DNA of 64,000 bases, taken from positions 792,001-856,000 of the forward strand of contig NZ_CP157794.1 of assembly GCF_040111675.1 (NCBI RefSeq), written 5' to 3'. Within the stretch, counting starts at the first letter, position 1; every line of letters starts with the position of its first letter. The position numbers and the translations under genes were made by a program. Shown piece after piece: positions 16,504 through 24,018 of this stretch. The notes beneath the pieces were generated by a model. The model was not told where the DNA came from. It did no database searches and saw only the letters and a program-made list of their open reading frames with translations. The stretch is from Salinarimonas sp. (GTDB lineage: Bacteria > Pseudomonadota > Alphaproteobacteria > Rhizobiales > Beijerinckiaceae).

Positions 16504-17364
16504 TCAGGTGGACCAGGAGCGGGGGAGGGGGCGGCCGGAGAGCCGCGCCAGGAAGCGGGCGAGATCCGCGCGCAGGCGCTGCGGGTCCCGCCCGAGGAAG
16601 CGCGCGATCAGCATGCCGTCGAAGCCGCCGGCGGCGCATTCGACGGCTGCGTCCGCCAGCGCCGCGCGCGCCGCCTCGACCCGCGCCTCCGCGTCGGGCG
16701 AGACCAGCAGCACGGTGGCGAGCGCCCGTGCGCCGGCGCCGCAGGCTTTGCGCGCGAGAAGCTCGGCGACCGCGCCGTCGAGCCGAAGATCCTCGGCGAA
16801 GACGAACCGCCCGCCGCGGCGGATGCGCCAGCGGTCGTGGAGCGCGCCCGTCTCCATCGTCTCGCCCATGGCGAGGCGGCCGAAGACCGCGCTCTCCACC
16901 ATGAGCAGCCGCGCGTTCTCGGCCATGGCGACGTCGATGCGCCGGTGGAGCCGCGCGCACTCGAACAGGATCTGCTCCTGCGGCAGCCAGTCCAGCGCCG
17001 CGCCGGGGCCGAGATCGAGGGCGACGCGCATCACGGTCGGCTCGCCCTGCGCCCGGTAGACCTTCTCCGCCGCCTGCGTGGTCAGCGTCGCCGCTGCGCC
17101 CGGCGCGAGCGAGACGTCGAGCGCGAGATCGTCACCGCCCGCGAGCCCGCCGCCGGTGTTGAGATAGACGCCCTCGCATCGTGCCCCGTTGACGAAGCGC
17201 ACCCGGTAGCCGCCGCGCTCGGCGATCGCCATCGGGCGCGAGCCCCGCTTCGTCGTCCCGATCGCCACGCGCACGCCCCCCGCCGCGCGGATGTAGCGGG
17301 GCAGGGCGGGCTCGGGGGCGGCGGCTTTCATCGGCATGCGGACGCGTCTCACGAAACGCGGCAT
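16504..17364 (-). CDS. ureD: Urease accessory protein UreD
   Basis: A 286-aa urease maturation factor that, with UreF and UreG, loads nickel into the apoenzyme. Family features include the conserved YLNTGGGLAGGDDLALDVSLAPGA block, LTTQAAEKVYRA, and LDWLPQEQILFE. It is the first gene of the operon; ureAB follows at 9 bp. The ATG at 17364 is behind a GGGG run; internal ATGs at 17337 and 17331 are alternatives. UreF, UreG and UreE are not encoded in this window, so maturation must rely on copies elsewhere. Confidence 0.93.
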   Translation of the reverse strand: MPRFVRRVRMPMKAAAPEPALPRYIRAAGGVRVAIGTTKRGSRPMAIAERGGYRVRFVNGARCEGVYLNTGGGLAGGDDLALDVSLAPGAAATLTTQAAEKVYRAQGEPTVMRVALDLGPGAALDWLPQEQILFECARLHRRIDVAMAENARLLMVESAVFGRLAMGETMETGALHDRWRIRRGGRFVFAEDLRLDGAVAELLARKACGAGARALATVLLVSPDAEARVEAARAALADAAVECAAGGFDGMLIARFLGRDPQRLRADLARFLARLSGRPLPRSWST

Positions 17365-17515
17365 GGTCGCGCCCCGCTTCGTTTAGGGCAAGGCCGTGCT
17401 TGCGGCGCGATCTGCCGAAAAAACGGGCAGGCGCCCGTCCATCCGCAAAGCCACCCCGTTTCCTTCCCCCGCGCGTTGCCCCACACTGCGCCCGAGCTGG
17501 AGATCGCGACGACCC

Positions 17516-18214
17516 ATGACCAACCTCTTCGACATGATGCGCCAGGCCCAGGGCGGCGCGGCCTTCGAGAACGTGTCCAAGGCCTTCGGCCTCTCCCTGG
17601 AGGAGACGCAGAAGGCGGTGGCCGCCCTCGTCCCGGCCTTCGCCATGGGCCTGCAGCGCTCGGCCGCGCATCCCGAGACCATGGACGCGCTCGCCCGCCT
17701 GATGGCGACGGGCGCCTTCGCCGGCGCCTATACCGACCCGAAGGCGGCCTTCTCCCCCCGGTCCCGCGAGACCGGCGAGAGCGCGCTCGCAGCCCTGTTC
17801 GGCTCGCCCGATTACGCGCGGCGCGTCGCCGACCAGGCGGCCGCCCTCTCCGGCGTCGCCGGCGAGGCGACGGGCCGGATGCTGCCGATCCTCACCGCGA
17901 TGCTGATGGACGGCATGGCGCGGATGGGCGCCGCGGGCGGGCAGGGAGGCGGGCAGGCCGCTGCGCCGAAGCCCAAGGCCGCGTCCGGCGCGACCGAAAA
18001 CCCCTGGGAGGAGATCTTCTCCACCATGATGGGCGCGCCCCCCAGGCCCGAGCCGGAGCCCGAGACCCCGCAGGACCCCCAGGCCGCCGCCCAGGCCGCC
18101 TCCGAGGAGGCCTTCCTCGCCATGCGCAAGATGATCGACGCCGGCCGCGAGATGCAGGACGCGCAGATGGCGATGGTCAAGGCGATGATGGAGGGGTTCT
18201 GGGGGAGGAAGTGA
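17516..18214 (+). CDS. DUF937-type protein
   Basis: A 232-aa protein of unknown function. The N-terminal half is helical and alanine-rich, like DUF937 proteins (MTNLFDMMRQAQGGAAFENVSKAFGL, EETQKAVAALVPAFAMGLQ). The middle is a low-complexity Ala/Gly/Pro/Glu linker, and the C-terminus is an amphipathic methionine-rich helix (MRKMIDAGREMQDAQMAMVKAMMEGFWG), recalling phasin-like or membrane-associating helices. The gene next door on the opposite strand is a PHB depolymerase, so a link to polyhydroxyalkanoate granules is possible but unproven. Start: ATG 17516; longer readings upstream lack coding character. Confidence 0.7.
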   Translation: MTNLFDMMRQAQGGAAFENVSKAFGLSLEETQKAVAALVPAFAMGLQRSAAHPETMDALARLMATGAFAGAYTDPKAAFSPRSRETGESALAALFGSPDYARRVADQAAALSGVAGEATGRMLPILTAMLMDGMARMGAAGGQGGGQAAAPKPKAASGATENPWEEIFSTMMGAPPRPEPEPETPQDPQAAAQAASEEAFLAMRKMIDAGREMQDAQMAMVKAMMEGFWGRK

Positions 18215-18230
18215 GGCGCGCCGCCCCTCT

Positions 18231-18406
18231 GTCATCCCGGACGCCGAAGGCGATCCGGGACCCATAAACGCCGACGTCGGTGTCGCAGCCTTCAGGCTGC
18301 GTTCGAGGACATCGACGATTGATGCGTCGCGCGACGAGCGCACCATGCGCGCTCGAGCCGAGGTCGAGCGTATGGGTCCCGGATCGGCTTCGCCGTCCGG
18401 GATGAC
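18231..18406. repeat. Palindromic interspersed repeat, copy A
   Basis: A 176-bp element bounded by GTCATCCCGG and its complement, with about 36-bp imperfect terminal inverted repeats and an inner hairpin GCAGCC-TTCA-GGCTGC. Related copies are at 33351-33528 (full) and 21677-21760 (half). It lies between the convergent ends of the DUF937 gene and the PHB depolymerase gene. No coding capacity. Confidence 0.88.
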
Positions 18407-18442
18407 GGCGCCTCACCCCTCCGGATCCCACCCCTCCGAATC

Positions 18443-19606
18443 TCACCCCTCCAGGAAGAACCGCACCATCTCCCCCGAGGCGCACGGCCCCGCCGGGTCC
18501 GCGTAGCTGCCGGCCGGGCTGCCGCCGGACCAGGCGTGGCCGGCGCCGGCGATGGTCCAGACCTCGAGCAGCGCCGCAGGGCCGTCCCCGATGCGCACGC
18601 GGCGATAGCGGCGGCCGCCGGCTTCGCCGTGCTCGGGCGGGGCCGTCGCGGCGTCGGCATGGACGCCCGCCGCGAGGCGCGCGGCGTTCGAGACGTGGAC
18701 GGTCCTGTCGGCCGCGCCGTGGAAGACGATGGTGCGGGTCGCCCCTCTCGTCGTTCCGCGCCCGGGCGTCGCCCCCGCCCCGCCGTCCCCCCGCATGGCG
18801 GCGAAGGCCGAGACGACGTCGCGCGCGGCGCCCGCCGGCAGGCCGGAATGGATGCCGACCGCGGCGAACAGGTCCGGATAGGCATGGGCCAGCACCGCCG
18901 CCATCGCCCCGCCGGCGGAGAGGCCGGCGGCGAAGACGCGCGCGTCGGGCACGCCGAACTCGGCGGCGAGCGCACGGGCGAGGCCCGCCAGGATCTCCGG
19001 CTCGCCGGCGCCCCGGGCCTGATGCTCGGGGGCGAACCAGTTCCAGCAGAGATTGGGGTTCGCGCCGCGCTCCTGCGCGGGATAGGCCACGATCAGCCCG
19101 TGCTGCTGCGCCAGCGCGTTCATCCGTGTGCCGGCGGCGAAATCGTCCGGATCCTGCGTGCAGCCGTGCAGCATCAGGACGAGCCCGCGCGGACGCGCCG
19201 CCGCCGCGCCGGCGGGGACGTAGAGCTTGTAGCGGCGCGTCCCGGCGGCGCCCGCATGGCTGCGCGACTCGAACCGCGCGCCTTCGGCGAGGGGCTCGGG
19301 CTTCGGCGCGGGGCGGGGCTTGTCCGGCAGGTCGAGGCCCGGCAGGTCGAGGCCGCGCCGACCCTCCCGCAGGGCCGCGATCACCGCGCCGAGCGGCCGG
19401 CGCGGGCGGGCGGAGGGCGCGGGCCGCGCAGGAGGAGCGGGGGGCGGCGCGAGCCGTGGGGCGGCGTCGGGCGCCCGCTCATGCGCGGTGTCCGCGGCCG
19501 CGCCGCCGAGCGCCTGCTGGATGGCGCGCGTCGCCTCGAGCACGCGCCCCGCCCGGGTCAGGGTGAGCGCCTCGCGCATGGCGGGTGACAGGGTGTGCCG
19601 GTTCAT
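18443..19606 (-). CDS. Extracellular-type PHB depolymerase family esterase
   Basis: A 387-aa alpha/beta hydrolase of the PHB depolymerase/LpqC family. After a proline- and alanine-rich N-terminal region (to about residue 120), the catalytic domain shows the oxyanion-type LMLHGCTQDPDDFA, the nucleophile box AAGLSAGGAMAA and the histidine region AGHAWSGGSPAGSY. The family hydrolyses polyhydroxyalkanoates or related esters. No clear signal peptide is seen, so an intracellular site is possible. It follows the CopG regulator by 14 bp, forming a two-gene operon. Confidence 0.88.
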   Translation of the reverse strand: MNRHTLSPAMREALTLTRAGRVLEATRAIQQALGGAAADTAHERAPDAAPRLAPPPAPPARPAPSARPRRPLGAVIAALREGRRGLDLPGLDLPDKPRPAPKPEPLAEGARFESRSHAGAAGTRRYKLYVPAGAAAARPRGLVLMLHGCTQDPDDFAAGTRMNALAQQHGLIVAYPAQERGANPNLCWNWFAPEHQARGAGEPEILAGLARALAAEFGVPDARVFAAGLSAGGAMAAVLAHAYPDLFAAVGIHSGLPAGAARDVVSAFAAMRGDGGAGATPGRGTTRGATRTIVFHGAADRTVHVSNAARLAAGVHADAATAPPEHGEAGGRRYRRVRIGDGPAALLEVWTIAGAGHAWSGGSPAGSYADPAGPCASGEMVRFFLEG

Positions 19607-19620
19607 GTCTGGCCTTTCGC

Positions 19621-20040
19621 TCAGCCGATGCGCTCGGCCAGGGCGGCGCGCACGTCGCCGCCGGCCTGGAGCGAGCCGAGCACGGTGATGGAAGCGATGG
19701 TCTCGCGGGCGAGATCGGGGTCGACGTCGGCGGCGATGCGCACGAGGCCCACCACCTTGAGATGGAGCCGCTCCCCGGCGGCGCGGGCCGCCTCGAGATC
19801 GGCGCGCGTGACGACGCGCAGCCCCAGATCGAACGTGTGCCGCTCGATCGTGCGCGCCACGACCTCGCCCTCGCGCGTCAGCTGGTTGCGGATCGCGGTG
19901 CGGATGAAGTCGCTGCGATTGGCGTAGAAGCCCTCCTGGACCAGGAGGTCGACGCGGCCGAGATCGACATAGCCGAGGTTGATCGTGATCTTCTCGCTGT
20001 CGGGGGTCTTGTCCCCCGCCGCTCGTGCTCCGCCCGTCAT
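19621..20040 (-). CDS. CopG-family transcriptional regulator
   Basis: A 139-aa ribbon-helix-helix protein (EKITINLGYVDLGRVDLLVQEG then YANRSDFIRTAIRNQL) with a C-terminal alpha/beta extension (LGLRVVTRADLEAA, LHLKVVGLVRIAADVD). Start: the ATG at 20040 has a GGAGTG site; an in-frame ATG 54 bp upstream would place the start inside the putative operator. It is the promoter-proximal gene of an operon with the PHB depolymerase, which it probably controls along with itself. Confidence 0.87.
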   Translation of the reverse strand: MTGGARAAGDKTPDSEKITINLGYVDLGRVDLLVQEGFYANRSDFIRTAIRNQLTREGEVVARTIERHTFDLGLRVVTRADLEAARAAGERLHLKVVGLVRIAADVDPDLARETIASITVLGSLQAGGDVRAALAERIG

Positions 20041-20049
20041 CCGTTCACT

Positions 20050-20076
20050 CCATCCGTGTGGATGGTAAATGGATGG
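20050..20076 (-). promoter_or_regulatory. Putative CopG operator
   Basis: Three hexamer half-sites are clustered 10 bp before the CopG start: CCATCC (20050-20055), its complement GGATGG (20060-20065) and another GGATGG (20071-20076). The first two form a 6-4-6 dyad. Ribbon-helix-helix proteins bind such repeated short sites cooperatively, so this is a likely autoregulatory operator. Confidence 0.55.
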
Positions 20077-20139
20077 TTTGGGGAGGGTCGTCAAGGGGAG
20101 GGGAAGGTGGCGCGCGACTGCCCCCGGGCAGCGTCACGG

Positions 20140-20172
20140 AAAAAAAGAGCGCCCCGATCCCCCGAGGCGCTC
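20140..20172 (-). terminator. Rho-independent terminator of DUF1127 gene
   Basis: On the minus strand a GAGCGCC / GGCGCTC stem (20166-20172 / 20147-20153) with a 12-base loop is followed by seven Ts (20146-20140). It lies 35 bp after the DUF1127 stop. Confidence 0.85.
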
Positions 20173-20207
20173 CCCATTCGCTCACCGTCGCCGCGATCCG
20201 CGAGCGT

Positions 20208-20564
20208 TCACGCCGCCTTCAGGGCCGCCATCAGCCGGGCGTCCGCGGCCGCGCTCGCCTCGCGCCGCCAGTCGGCTACGCCCGTTCGGGCGGCCCGCTT
20301 CGCCTTGCCTTGAAGTCGTCGAAGCGCCAGCCGGTGGGAGGGATCCACGTGGTAGGGCGTGTCGAGGCAGGCGCGGACGTCGTCGCGGGTCACGCCGACG
20401 TCGCGCAGCAGGCGGTCGTCGAGATCGGAGAGGCGCACCACGGCGCGGCGGTTGATCATGGCCTTCCAGAGCGCGGCGAGCGTGGCCGCCAGGCTCAGGA
20501 ACAGGTAGCGGGCGACGACCGCGCCCTTCGACCGCGCGGCCGGGGGAAAGGTCTTGCCGGACAT
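20208..20564 (-). CDS. DUF1127 protein
   Basis: A 118-aa small basic protein with a DUF1127 core (AMINRRAVVRLSDLDDRLLRDVGVTRDDVRACL), preceded by a hydrophobic helix (YLFLSLAATLAALWK). DUF1127 proteins are common in alphaproteobacteria; some bind RNA or affect phosphate and carbon metabolism, but no role is assigned here. It is divergent from a LysR regulator and followed by a good terminator, so it is a single-gene unit. Confidence 0.85.
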   Translation of the reverse strand: MSGKTFPPAARSKGAVVARYLFLSLAATLAALWKAMINRRAVVRLSDLDDRLLRDVGVTRDDVRACLDTPYHVDPSHRLALRRLQGKAKRAARTGVADWRREASAAADARLMAALKAA

Positions 20565-20760
20565 GATCGGCTCTCCTCGGAAGAGCGCGCCGCTCCGGGC
20601 GCGCGAATGCGAAAGGGCGGGTCCCGCGGCGCGGGCCCGGCAGTCCAGGTGGTCTCTGGTTTCGCTGCACCGCGTCTATGCCATCCTGAGGCGGATGACG
20701 GAAACGAATGTTCCTGATAGGAGAGATCACGGCCTTGAATGAGCCGGCGCGGGGAAGCCC

Positions 20761-21645
20761 ATGGCTCACATGATCGACGTCGAGCAGCTGCGCACCTTCG
20801 TCGCCATCGCCGACGAGCGCTCCTTCACGCGCGCCGGCGAGATCGTCTGCAAGACGCAGTCCGCCGTCTCGATGCAGATGAAGCGGCTGGAGGAGCGCGT
20901 CGGCCGGCCGCTCTTCTCCCGCGACGGGCGTGGCGTGCGCCTCACCGAGGACGGGGAGCGGCTGCTCGACTACGCGCGGCGCATCGTGCGGCTCAATTCC
21001 GAATGCCTCGCCTCCTTCGAGGACGCCGCGCTGACCGGGCGCGTGCGCCTCGGGGTTCCGGACGACTACGCCGAGCGCTACCTGCCCGAGATCCTCGTGC
21101 GCTTCTCGCAGACGCATCCGCGCGCGGAGGTGACGGTGGTTTGCGAGCCATCGCCGATGCTGATGGATCGCATCCAGGGCGGCGACCTCGATCTCGCCAT
21201 CGTCACCCAGGTGGCGAACCGGGGCGGGGCGGCGGAGGTCGTGCGCATCGAGCGCCTGCTCTGGGTGACCTCGGCCCGGCATGCGGTGCACGAGGAGGAT
21301 CCGCTGCCGCTGGCGCTCGGGCGGCCCACCTGCGATTGGCGCCAGGCGGCGACGAGCCGGCTCGAGGCGCAGGGGCGCGCCTTCCGCATCCTCTACGCCA
21401 GCTGGAACTCGAGCGCGGTGGGCGCGGCCGTCCAGGCGGGGCTCGCGGTCTCCGTCCTGCCGGAGAGCGCGGTGCGCACAGGGATGCGCGTGCTCGGCCC
21501 CTCCGACGGCTTCCCGGCGCTCGCCACCTGCAAGATCGTGCTCCTGCGCAACCGCTACGAGGCGACGCCGCTCTCCGAGGCGCTGGCGGAGGAGATCAAG
21601 CAGAGCCTGGACAATCTGGGCTCCGCGCGCGCGGCGGCGGAGTAG
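20761..21645 (+). CDS. LysR-family transcriptional regulator
   Basis: A 294-aa regulator with an N-terminal winged helix-turn-helix (IDVEQLRTFVAIADERSFTRAGE, KTQSAVSMQMKRLEERVGRPLFSRDGRGVRLTEDG) and a C-terminal effector-binding domain (VRLGVPDDYAERYLPEIL...). The start may be ATG 20761 (behind GGGGAAG) or ATG 20770. It is divergent from the DUF1127 gene across a 196-bp intergenic region, the expected arrangement for a LysR regulator and its target, so it may control DUF1127. Effector unknown. Confidence 0.93.
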   Translation: MAHMIDVEQLRTFVAIADERSFTRAGEIVCKTQSAVSMQMKRLEERVGRPLFSRDGRGVRLTEDGERLLDYARRIVRLNSECLASFEDAALTGRVRLGVPDDYAERYLPEILVRFSQTHPRAEVTVVCEPSPMLMDRIQGGDLDLAIVTQVANRGGAAEVVRIERLLWVTSARHAVHEEDPLPLALGRPTCDWRQAATSRLEAQGRAFRILYASWNSSAVGAAVQAGLAVSVLPESAVRTGMRVLGPSDGFPALATCKIVLLRNRYEATPLSEALAEEIKQSLDNLGSARAAAE

Positions 21646-21676
21646 CGGGCGCGACTTCGGGCGGCCGCCGAGCGCT

Positions 21677-21760
21677 GTCTCCCGGGCCCCGAACGGCGAC
21701 CAGGGACCCATCACCGCCGCGGCCGGTCTCGCGGCCTTCAGGCCGCGTCGCGCGACATCC
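21677..21760. repeat. Palindromic interspersed repeat, copy C (half)
   Basis: The left half of the element seen in full at 18231 and 33351, including the CCCGGG...GGGACCCA arm and the inner hairpin GCGGCC-TTCA-GGCCGC. The right half is absent; the homology stops at the end of the EamA gene. It again lies between convergent genes (LysR and EamA). Confidence 0.8.
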
Positions 21761-21763
21761 CTT

Positions 21764-22711
21764 TCACCGCCCCCGCCGCAGCACCACAACGTTCCCCAGG
21801 AGCGCCAGCCCCGCGCCGAGGATCGCGGGCCACGTCCAGACGTAGCCCTCCACCAGGGTCGAGACCGAGAGCGCCACGATGGGGAACAGCACCGTCGCGT
21901 AGCCGGCGCGGGCGGGGCCGATGCGGCGCAGGAGCGTGACGTAGGACGCGAAGGCGATCACCGAGGAGACGATGGCGAGGAAGAAGAGCCCGCCGAGATA
22001 GGGCAGGGTCCATTCCACCTGGAAGTCGTGGCCGCGCACGATCGAGAGCGCGAGCAGCACGAGCACGCCGTAGATCATGCCCCAGGCGTTGGCGGAGAGG
22101 AGCGGCACGCCGCGGTCCTTCAGGCTCGCGGCGGCGATGTTGCCGAGCGAGAAGGAGAGCGTGCCGAGAAGGCACAGGCCGAGCCCCACAGCGGCGGCGC
22201 GGTCGAAGCCGGCCCCGGCGATCTGCGGGTAGTAGAGCAGCGCGACGCCGGTGACGCCGATCACGCCGCCGAGCGCCACCCGCGCCTCCGGCCGCTGCTT
22301 CAGCAGAAGCGCGCCCATGAGCAGGTTGGTGATCGAGGCGAGGGAGAAGACCACGGCCAGCAGGCCCGAGGGGATGGTCACGCCGCCGTAATAGAACAGC
22401 GTGAAGTTCAGCGAGAACAGGAACGCGCCCGCCGCGGCGAAGCGCAGGTGGTCACGCAAGGGAAAGCGCATCCGCTCGCCCCGCGCCGCGACCCAGGCCA
22501 GCATGATCGCGGCGGCGATGACGAAGCGCCAGAGCAGCGAGACCTCGGGCGCGACCACGCCGAGCTGCGCCTTGAGCGCGATCCAGCTCGCGCCCCAGGA
22601 GAACACGACGGTGGCGTAGAGCCCGAGCGCGCGCGCGTCGAGGCCCGCCTGGACGGGGTCGGGGCGGGCGCCTGCGGCAGGCGCGGCCGCGTTCGGCGGA
22701 GCGGTCGACAT
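21764..22711 (-). CDS. EamA-family (DMT) transporter
   Basis: A 315-aa inner-membrane protein with about ten hydrophobic helices in two EamA repeats (ATVVFSWGASWIALKAQLG ... LWRFVIAAAIMLAW and, in the second half, SANAWGMIYGVLVLLAL ... YATVLFPIVALSVSTLVEGY). This drug/metabolite transporter family usually exports amino acids or metabolites. Start: the ATG at 22711, after which the first helix begins near residue 35. The substrate cannot be inferred. Confidence 0.9.
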   Translation of the reverse strand: MSTAPPNAAAPAAGARPDPVQAGLDARALGLYATVVFSWGASWIALKAQLGVVAPEVSLLWRFVIAAAIMLAWVAARGERMRFPLRDHLRFAAAGAFLFSLNFTLFYYGGVTIPSGLLAVVFSLASITNLLMGALLLKQRPEARVALGGVIGVTGVALLYYPQIAGAGFDRAAAVGLGLCLLGTLSFSLGNIAAASLKDRGVPLLSANAWGMIYGVLVLLALSIVRGHDFQVEWTLPYLGGLFFLAIVSSVIAFASYVTLLRRIGPARAGYATVLFPIVALSVSTLVEGYVWTWPAILGAGLALLGNVVVLRRGR

Positions 22712-22799
22712 GCCCGCGACGCTACGCCCGCCCCGTCGCCGCCACAAACGACGTTTGGTGATGGCGGCGTTGCACGCCGGTGATGGGTGGCCGGCGAAA

Positions 22800-23264
22800 T
22801 CAGCCCTCGACGCGCGCGACGTCGAGCGCGCGCTTGAAGCGCAGCACGACGTCGGACACCGTGGCCGCGGCGTCGGCGATGTCCCGGGCGACGGCGCCCA
22901 TGGTCTCGACCACGTCGGCGGCGAGGCTGCCGGAGCGGCTCTCGTCGAAGCGCTTCAAGGCGCGCTCGTAGGCGATCAGGGCCCGGTCGAGCTCGTGGGC
23001 AAGGTCCTCGGCCTTGGTGCCCATCACCGCGCTCTCGAGGGTGAACTCGAGCCCGTCTTCGGAGACGCCGAGCGCGCGCAGGCGCATGCACAGGACGTCC
23101 ACGGCGTGGCGGCACCAGGCCTCGCGCGCGAACATCGCGCAGGAGCACGACAGGCTGACGCCGCCGCCGAGCTGCCGCCCGACCGTGACGACGTGCTCGT
23201 GCCCTTCGGCGCCGCGAACGGAGAGGGATACCGGCTCTTCGGGCAGGTCGGTCTGCGTCAACAT
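22800..23264 (-). CDS. SWIM zinc-finger small protein
   Basis: A 154-aa protein with a SWIM-type zinc-binding motif (Cys-x-Cys in LSCSCAMF, Cys-x-His in WCRHAVDVL) followed by a long helical region (EDLAHELDRALIAYERALKRF; MGAVARDIADAAATVSDVVLRF). SWIM domains bind DNA or proteins and usually sit in larger proteins such as SNF2 helicases. Here the domain stands alone, with no helicase nearby. No function assigned. Confidence 0.75.
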   Translation of the reverse strand: MLTQTDLPEEPVSLSVRGAEGHEHVVTVGRQLGGGVSLSCSCAMFAREAWCRHAVDVLCMRLRALGVSEDGLEFTLESAVMGTKAEDLAHELDRALIAYERALKRFDESRSGSLAADVVETMGAVARDIADAAATVSDVVLRFKRALDVARVEG

Positions 23265-23616
23265 CGTTTCACCCCCGGGGCGTCGTTCGCGCCCACATCA
23301 CGGCCGCTGCGAGCGGCCCGATCCGTACGGGAAGGCGCGTTGTGACCGCGTTTCACCCTTCCCGCCGCGGAGGAGTATGGCCGAGTCGCGCCCGCGACAA
23401 CAGCCCGACATGCGGCGTAGACGACGCAGGACCGGATCGCGCACAGGCTGCGTCGCCGGTGAATCGTCGCGATTGCCCCTGTGGATAACGGGGAAGCCGG
23501 GGAGAGTGCCGAAAAGCGACTCGGAGGGGCGTGCATTCCGGACGCGGACACCGAATCGTAGCGGAAACAAAGGTAAAAGGGGGCGCGTCTAGGACGTCGA
23601 ACCAACGGAGGCATCC
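23265..23616. promoter_or_regulatory. Divergent intergenic region with one perfect DnaA box
   Basis: A 352-bp gap between the divergent SWIM and DUF6894 genes, holding no convincing gene. It contains one exact DnaA 9-mer (TGTGGATAA, 23480-23488). A GGAGG ribosome site for the rightward gene lies at its end. Promoters for both flanking genes should be here, but I could not place them with confidence. Confidence 0.4.
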
Positions 23617-24018
23617 GTGAACGTCCATTACCTACACGCATCCGACGGCGTTCACCTCGTCGTCGACCGGACCGGCCGCAGGGCCCGGCGCGCGGGAGAG
23701 ATGCGCGCAGGCGCAATCGCTTTCGCGCGGGAGATGATGGCGCAGCTGCCGCACTATCCGCGGTGGGACGAGTGGTCGGTCTTCGTCTACGACCAGGCCG
23801 GCGAGTGCGACCGCGTGCCCTTCTCGGAGGCGCGCGACGCCCCCGTCACGCGAGCGCCGGGTCGAGCAGCACGCACTCCCGGAAGGCGGGGAGCACGGAA
23901 CCGTTCCACGCGCCGCGATAGCGGTCGAGGAGATCGCGCGCCCGCGGCCGCCCGGTCTCGGCGACCTGCTCGAGAGGATCGAGATACAGCGTCTCGTCAC
24001 GACCCAGCCCATCCGTGA
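23617..24018 (+). CDS. DUF6894-like protein with overrun C-terminus
   Basis: The GTG start has a GGAGG site at seven bases. The first roughly 75 residues look like a DUF6894-type domain (VHLVVDRTGRRARRAGEMRAGAIAFAREMM, then WSVFVYDQAGECDRVPFSEA), a short protein family common in Hyphomicrobiales. The frame then has no stop and continues for about 55 arginine-rich residues antisense to the 3' end of gshA, a 173-bp convergent overlap. The natural stop may have been lost. Function of the domain is unknown. Confidence 0.6.
   Translation: MNVHYLHASDGVHLVVDRTGRRARRAGEMRAGAIAFAREMMAQLPHYPRWDEWSVFVYDQAGECDRVPFSEARDAPVTRAPGRAARTPGRRGARNRSTRRDSGRGDRAPAAARSRRPAREDRDTASRHDPAHP

Noticed and set aside
18231..18406. 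CRISPR array
   Set aside because: The repeats are palindromic single elements kilobases apart, not short direct repeats with spacers; no cas genes.
23480..23488. Replication origin
   Set aside because: Only one DnaA box, no AT-rich unwinding region and no dnaA, parAB or gidA neighbours.
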